Assembly (NCBI RefSeq): GCF_018320785.1
Contig: NC_054877.1
Coordinates: forward strand, 32,882,151-32,946,150
DNA length: 64,000 nt
Direction: 5' to 3'
DNA from: Cheilinus undulatus
Lineage: Eukaryota > Chordata > Actinopteri > Labriformes > Labridae
The notes beneath the pieces are model-generated. The model had not been told where the DNA came from and did no database searches. It saw only the letters and a list, made by a program, of their open reading frames with translations. Positions within the stretch are counted from its first letter, which is position 1; each line of letters starts with the position of its first letter. Positions 58,510 to 64,000 of the stretch are shown here, piece by piece. The position numbers and the translations under genes were made by a program.

Positions 58510-60125
58510 ATGAAACCATACAGCTCTGCAGTTGATTAATTACTAATTTGTTTTATGGATGCATTAATTTGGTTGTGGAAACTTTGAATTCACTGGCTTT
58601 GTAAAACAAGAAAGGCTGTCTTATTTTTAAACGCTGTCCAAAATGGTGTTTTGTTTTGACATGTAAATTTCCACAGTGTCTTATTCAGAAACGCCAGTTT
58701 TTGATGTTTTAAAAGGAGACTTTATGGTGAGCCAAAAGTGCCAAAACGTTCCACTTTGTGAATGTTTTCTGTGCACAGTTCTCTCATATCTAAATCTTAG
58801 CTGAACATGCTCGTTTGTGAGATAAAACATATTTAATCTGTGCTATCTCAGATATTGTATTCCTACATTACTACCTGTCTTTGTACAAGTATGATAAACA
58901 GTATAGAATATGTGTTTAACTTTGATAAAAAGCTCCTATTTACAGCTTTTGAAACCTGGGTAAATAACAATAAATACATGCTTGGTTGTATTAAAAGAGT
59001 TTCTTCAAATTAAAGATTGACCAATAAGCTGCAGTTTGAACCTTTCCCTTTAAAACCAGGATGGGATATAATTTTGTACATTCTCAGACAAGTTTCATTA
59101 CTCAGAAAAGTACTGTGAGGTTTTCAATTAGACCTCCGAACACAAGGCTATACACATGCATGACACACATGACCTCTATGACATAGCAGAGATCCACACA
59201 GAAACAGTAAATGTATTGTTCCCAAATCAACAGGACTCCCTCACATAAGCAATATTAGAGGTTTATAGGATCGCCAAGTTCCCAACCCCTGTACTGTAGG
59301 GATGGAATAAGTAAAAATATCTTCCATAGGATTACACGCTGGGAAGAACACAAGACATTTATCTTTATCATATTACCCTTAGACGTCTGGTGACAGAGAT
59401 TATGGATTATAGGGGTTAAGCCCTATACATTAGAGAGCTAAGAGTACAGGTTCTTTACAATCAGTGAAGTGGAAACTTATCAGGTTGGCAGTTTGTACAA
59501 CTTGGACATATTTCATTGTAGAATAGGGATCATTGTGGTTCCCATGAATTTACTGAGGCCCCTTTAACTTCATTCATTGTCGCTCTCTTCTGGGAAATGA
59601 TAAACAAAACCTGGTTAAAAGATTGTTTTACCAAAGTCATGAGAGGACAAAATTCTTATGGAAAAAGTTTCCCTATGGAGAGAACATATTCTAAATGTCA
59701 AAAATCCTGACCTTTTAAACACAGGAATACTGATCAGACTGTCTTTGCTTTGTTGTTTTAACTGATGAAACAGAGACTTTTATTGATTAGTTGTCACTGT
59801 TTATACTTCCTATAAAGGGTGAATGGTGCTCCTCAACATCCATAGTTCTGTACTTTTGAGCATCCTGGAAAAATAAGCATTTTTCCATGCTTTTATGTCA
59901 AATGCAGTATGCTAAAAAAATCAGGATGGCAAACAGCATCAAGAGGCTTTGGCAGAAACTTAGCATGCTTTTTTAGGTATTTGGCCTTTTTACAAAGGGA
60001 CCCTGCTGTTAAACCTGGGAAAGTCAAAGTAGACTGAAGTAGACTGAGAGCAAGCAGCAGATAGGCTACTATCTACAGTTTTTAAATGTTGATTTTATTT
60101 ATCAATGGAAACAGCCATCCAAATC
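58510..60125. other. Gene-free interval, nothing recognised
   Basis: AT-rich sequence between two DNA transposons. No coding exon, RNA gene or clear terminal repeat seen. Confidence 0.45.
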
Positions 60126-60129
60126 TACC

Positions 60130-61356
60130 TAGGCCTATATGAAAAAGTAGTTGTCCCCTTGTGAAATCATGAATTAATTGTGATAAACCACTTTTTCTTG
60201 GGAAGCTGAGTTAAATTTCTCAAGCCACACACAAACAAAGTAATTGATTTCAGCTAACCACATGGAGGGCCATTATTCACAAATGGAGAAAACTTGGGAC
60301 AGTGGTGAACCTCTCAGGAGTGGCTAGTCTACTAAGAGCGCCTCGACGACTCATCCAGGAGGTCAAAAAAATAATAATAAAAAACCCAGAACATCTAAAG
60401 ACCTGCAGGCCTTACTTGACTCAGTTAGGGTTAGTATTTATGAATCAACAAGAAAGAGACAGGTCAAAAATGGAATCCATGGGAGAGTTCCAATGCTAAA
60501 AACACCGCTGACCAAAAAATACAAAAAGGCTTGTCTCACATTTGCCATAAATATCTCAATGATCCCCAAGACTTCTGGGAAAATATTCAGGGAACTGATG
60601 AGACAAAAGCAGACATTTTGGAAGGTGTGCATCAGTTACATCTGGTGTAAAACTAACATAGTATTTCATAAACAGAACCTCATACCAACAGTCAGACGTG
60701 GTGGTAGTGTGGTGGCTTGGGGCTGCTTTGCTGCTTCAGGACCTGGACCACTTGCCATAAATAATGGAATAATGAATTCTGCTCTCTACCAGAAAATCCT
60801 GAAGGAGAATGTCCGGCCATCAGTTTGTGAACACAAGCTCAAGTGCACTTGGGTTATGCAGCAGGGCAATGATCCAAAATACACTGACAAGTCCACCTCT
60901 GAATGACTTATAAAAACAAAATGAAGGCCTAGTCAAAGCCCGGTCTTAAATCTGATCGAGTTGTTGTGGCATGACCTTAAACATGCAGTTTATGCTTGAA
61001 AAACCTCCAAAGTGGCTTAAAACAATTCTGCAGAGTAAAGTGGGCCAAAATTCCTCCACAGCTATGTTAAAGACTTATTGCTAGTTATTACAAATGCTTA
61101 CTTGCAGTTGTTGGGTGGCATAAACAGTTATTAGGCTTAGGGGGCAATTACTTTTCCACACAAGGTCAGGTTGGTTTGAATGTCTTTTTCCCCATTAATA
61201 CAGGATATCATCAATTTTAGTAAGAGCATTTTGTATTTACACAGTTATTTTTGTCTAATACGAAAATAAGTTTGATGATCTGAAACATTTAAGAGTGACA
61301 AATATGCAAAAAAAAAAAAAAAATCATAAAGGGGGCAAATACTTATTGACAGCATC
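60130..61356 (+). mobile_element. Tc1/mariner element, fifth family, inactive
   Basis: Left end CCTATATGAAAAAGTAGTTG and right-end copies of the inverted form (GGGGGCAATTACTTTTCC near 61140; GGGGGCAAATACTTATTGAC near 61331). Plus-strand transposase fragments: a helix-turn-helix region after 60302 and GGSVVAWGCFAASGPGPL in 60493-60906, the block around the first DDE acidic region. Stops and frameshifts break the frame. Confidence 0.75.
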
Positions 61357-63115
61357 GTAGGTCTCATGTTTGTCCCTTGCTTATTACATTCCACAAATCC
61401 CACCTCCATAAAAAGCACAGCATTCTTTCTAGCCTATACACCACTCTACTTTCACTGGCAACCATTTATTCCACAGGCAGGAGATGTAGTTTGTAAAATT
61501 TTCTCCTTTTGTTACAATCATATTTGGGTTGTGGGTAGAGCGGTGTGGCTTTTCTCTGTTTCTAGCTGGGGGTATTAGAGAAAAAAAGATGGGTACCACT
61601 CAAAGACACTTAAAGCTACCACCTTTAAACTGAAGTAAAATTGTGGGTCAGAAATCTGATTCCCAAAGTAACTTTTTAATAAAAAGATGAGTACTGTTAG
61701 GAGTCAGTTTAATTCATGGAAATCTGGCTGGAGTAAAACACATGCAGTGAAATGCATTAGAAGGAGAGAATGATGATTAGACGTTCATCTAAAATCTTGT
61801 TTTATTGTGCCATAAAGCAGTGGACTTTAAGCATAGGATCACCAAGGTGTTACAGCAGCTCCTGGGAACACTCACTTTATGTAGGCCTACACAGAGATAC
61901 ATTGAAAAGAATGAAGGCAGACATGTTTGTAGTCATCACACAATTTTAACATGAAAATAATCAGTCCTACTGTGACTGACTCTGTTACATATCTTTTAAG
62001 CATGATTAAAAACAAGACAGTCAACAGATTTCCCTTTCTTTTATCAGCTCACGTTGTTACTAGGACATGTTATCACCAAGGACATTCAAATCATTACGTT
62101 TTGTGCGTGTGCAAATTAATTACTATAGGCCTTTGTATACAATCCCTACAACAACAAGATAAAGGTTCATTTCTGGTGCTTATTCTCCACCTGAGAACTC
62201 TGAACTCATTCTGTCAGCTACAAGCTTTTGAGAAAAAGTAAAAGGTTACATCAGTTCAAAAACATGTAAAAACTACAAAAGAAGAAGTGGTTGCATTGTG
62301 ACTTCTGTTCTAGCATATTGCTGAGTGGATAGTGTCTGTATGGAGAGCTGACAAGGAAACATCAAATATTCATTTTTGGCCTTTTGCATGTGAAAGCCCT
62401 CACTGTAAAAAATAGCAGCAGTTAAGGCAAAAAGATTGTTCCCCGTGCTTACAATTATACCTGAGTACCTAAACAAGAATGACAGGTCTACATACGGTGT
62501 CATCAGAAGAAAATGATTTGGTCTATTACAGTTAGAGCTCATTTCTTTCTATTTGTTATATTACTAGAAGCTATGAAGAACTAAATCACAAAAGGTTGCT
62601 GGATCAGAGACCCAGCAACAACAAAAGCATTCTGTACCAAAATTATACATTTGCAACTACATGAATGCATTTTAACAATCAAAATATAAGAGATGTTCTG
62701 AAAAATGTCTCCTCCCTGATAATGAAACCTTGATTGGCCAATACCAAGTATCCCTCTGAAACAAGTGGATTAAAACAATTTACATAGTATCTATGGAAAA
62801 CACTGACTGTTGACATTTTGTAGCTCTGACTAAGACCACACTGTACTAGAATTACACTGTCGTTTGTTATTGTGACATGATTACTATTAGGAGGCTAATT
62901 GGTTTTGTTATCAGATCAGTGCATTTACTGGAGTATTTGTCATACTTGATACTACATTTTAGGCATGTTGAAAAAATGATACCTGTTCAGGAACAACTCT
63001 AAAATGCATTCATTTAAAGGATATTACAATAATAAAATGTTGACTCTTACATCCATTAAACAGACTTTTCATGAACCACCAGAGGTGTCAGCCTGTCTGG
63101 ATTGTGGTTTTTGTG
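61357..63115 (-). other. Intergenic sequence and probable lrrc8d 3' UTR
   Basis: No coding exon seen. On the minus strand an AATAAA (plus-strand TTTATT near 61799) could end a 3' UTR of about 1.3 kb for lrrc8d. This is positional inference only. Confidence 0.35.
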
Positions 63116-64000
63116 CTATAAGCCACTGGAAAATGTGTTGGTCTCTAGGCTGATACTCTCCTTCACTTCCACAGGCAGCGTATCAAAGAGATGGTCCTCC
63201 ACAACCAAGCCATTCTTGCGCAGCATTCGGCAGTTCCCCAGCTGGGCTGGCAGCCTGTCCAGACAGTTTCCTCTAAGCTCCAGCTGAGTGAGCTGCACCA
63301 GTTGACCCACCGCCTCTGGCAGCACGGTGAGTGCATTGTTCCCCAGGCACAGCACCTTGAGCTTGTTGCATCTGAACAGAGGCTTGGGCAGCACCTCCAG
63401 CTTATTAGAGTTGATGGCTAAGTGCTGCAGGTTGTGGAGGAGACCTACATCAGGAGGGAGTATTGTGATGGAGTTGTGACCCACGTCTAGGTGTCGTAGT
63501 TTTGGCAGGGTGAACAACGCTGGAGGCAGGGACTCAAGTTTATTGTGAGAGAGGTGCAGAGCCTCCAGAGACTTGACCTGGCCAATAGATGATGGGATGG
63601 TGATGATTTTGTTGTGCCACAGCTTCAGGCATGTCAGTCTCTTCAGGTGCTGGAAGCTGATGATCTCCTCGATGGTCCGGATGTTGTTGGATTTCAGGTC
63701 GAGCTCCTGCAGGTTGGTGAGGCTGAAAATGGCATGGGGGATCCTTTCAAGTTCACAGGTGTGCAGCTCCAGTTCAATGAGACTTGCCATTTTTTTCAGA
63801 CTGTTCAGTACAAGCAGTTTAGTGCCATCATTGTGCACTACTAACTTTATCAGATGTGGGGAAAGTTCTGTGATGTTTGTTGGCATTTTTGTTAGGTTGC
63901 TTTTTAAACACAATGTTTTTAAATGCCTCAAATCTCGCATGGACTCCAGACCAATCATTTTGTTGTTTTCTGAGCTCAAGTTGCCGATCAGGTTCAGCTC
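63116..64000 (-). CDS. lrrc8d: lrrc8d, volume-regulated anion channel subunit, C-terminal LRR part (5' end off the window)
   Basis: LRRC8D pairs with LRRC8A in plasma-membrane volume-regulated anion channels that pass chloride and organic osmolytes (family knowledge). The open frame runs 294 codons from the right edge (ELNLIGNLSSENNK) to a TAG at 63116-63118. It is the cytoplasmic leucine-rich-repeat domain: successive units such as LQELDLKSNNIRTIEE, LEALHLSHNKLESLP and LTQLELRGNCLDRLP, then the family ending GLVVEDHLFDTLPVEVKE. These blocks fit LRRC8D better than LRRC8A, B or C as I recall them. The in-frame TTG at 63977-63979 is not a start; coding continues beyond 64000. The four membrane segments lie outside the window. 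Confidence 0.93.
   Translation of the reverse strand, partial: ELNLIGNLSSENNKMIGLESMRDLRHLKTLCLKSNLTKMPTNITELSPHLIKLVVHNDGTKLLVLNSLKKMASLIELELHTCELERIPHAIFSLTNLQELDLKSNNIRTIEEIISFQHLKRLTCLKLWHNKIITIPSSIGQVKSLEALHLSHNKLESLPPALFTLPKLRHLDVGHNSITILPPDVGLLHNLQHLAINSNKLEVLPKPLFRCNKLKVLCLGNNALTVLPEAVGQLVQLTQLELRGNCLDRLPAQLGNCRMLRKNGLVVEDHLFDTLPVEVKESISLETNTFSSGL

Noticed and set aside
63102-63844. Plus-strand ORFs over lrrc8d
   Set aside because: Shadows of the leucine-rich-repeat coding frame on the minus strand.

Overview
The window looks like nuclear DNA of a ray-finned fish, most likely a percomorph-type teleost. The genes have many short exons with GT-AG introns. Most non-coding sequence is debris of Tc1/mariner, hAT-like and TTAA-flanked elements, with a tRNA-derived SINE and LINE scraps. 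The genes match the vertebrate block LRRC8D - ZNF326 - ZNF644 - HFM1 (human 1p22.2). I cannot name the species.

Layout. (1) 1-14,529, minus strand: hfm1, the meiotic Ski2/Sec63-type DNA helicase. I resolved 27 coding exons with consistent phase from the start codon to the left edge; the C-terminal end lies outside the window. (2) About 14.5-18.4 kb: gene-free, repeat-rich. At about 18.4-18.7 kb is a CpG-bearing, YY1-motif candidate divergent promoter. (3) 18.7-26 kb: probable first intron of znf644, holding a long palindromic repeat complex, an 0.8 kb inverted-repeat element and a Tc1 element with both ends. (4) 26,072-37,902, plus strand: znf644, five coding exons, 1,159 aa, about nine C2H2-like fingers. 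(5) 38.7-44 kb: repeats only; barhl2, which sits here in human, is absent. (6) 43,989-56,964, minus strand: an AKAP95/ZNF326-type zinc-finger gene, nine coding exons, 489 aa, with large repeat-filled introns. (7) 57-63.1 kb: repeats and probable lrrc8d 3' UTR. (8) 63,116-64,000, minus strand: the C-terminal leucine-rich-repeat part of lrrc8d, running off the right edge.

The genes do not form a pathway: meiotic crossover helicase, two nuclear zinc-finger proteins, and a volume-regulated anion channel subunit. I found no new multi-gene system. The most notable points are a GC-AG intron in hfm1 supported by phase, opposite orientation of hfm1 to znf644 compared with human, loss of barhl2 from the block, a palindromic repeat complex at 19.9-21.5 kb, a 71-bp minisatellite inside a dead Tc1 element, and one TTAA-flanked element nested in another.
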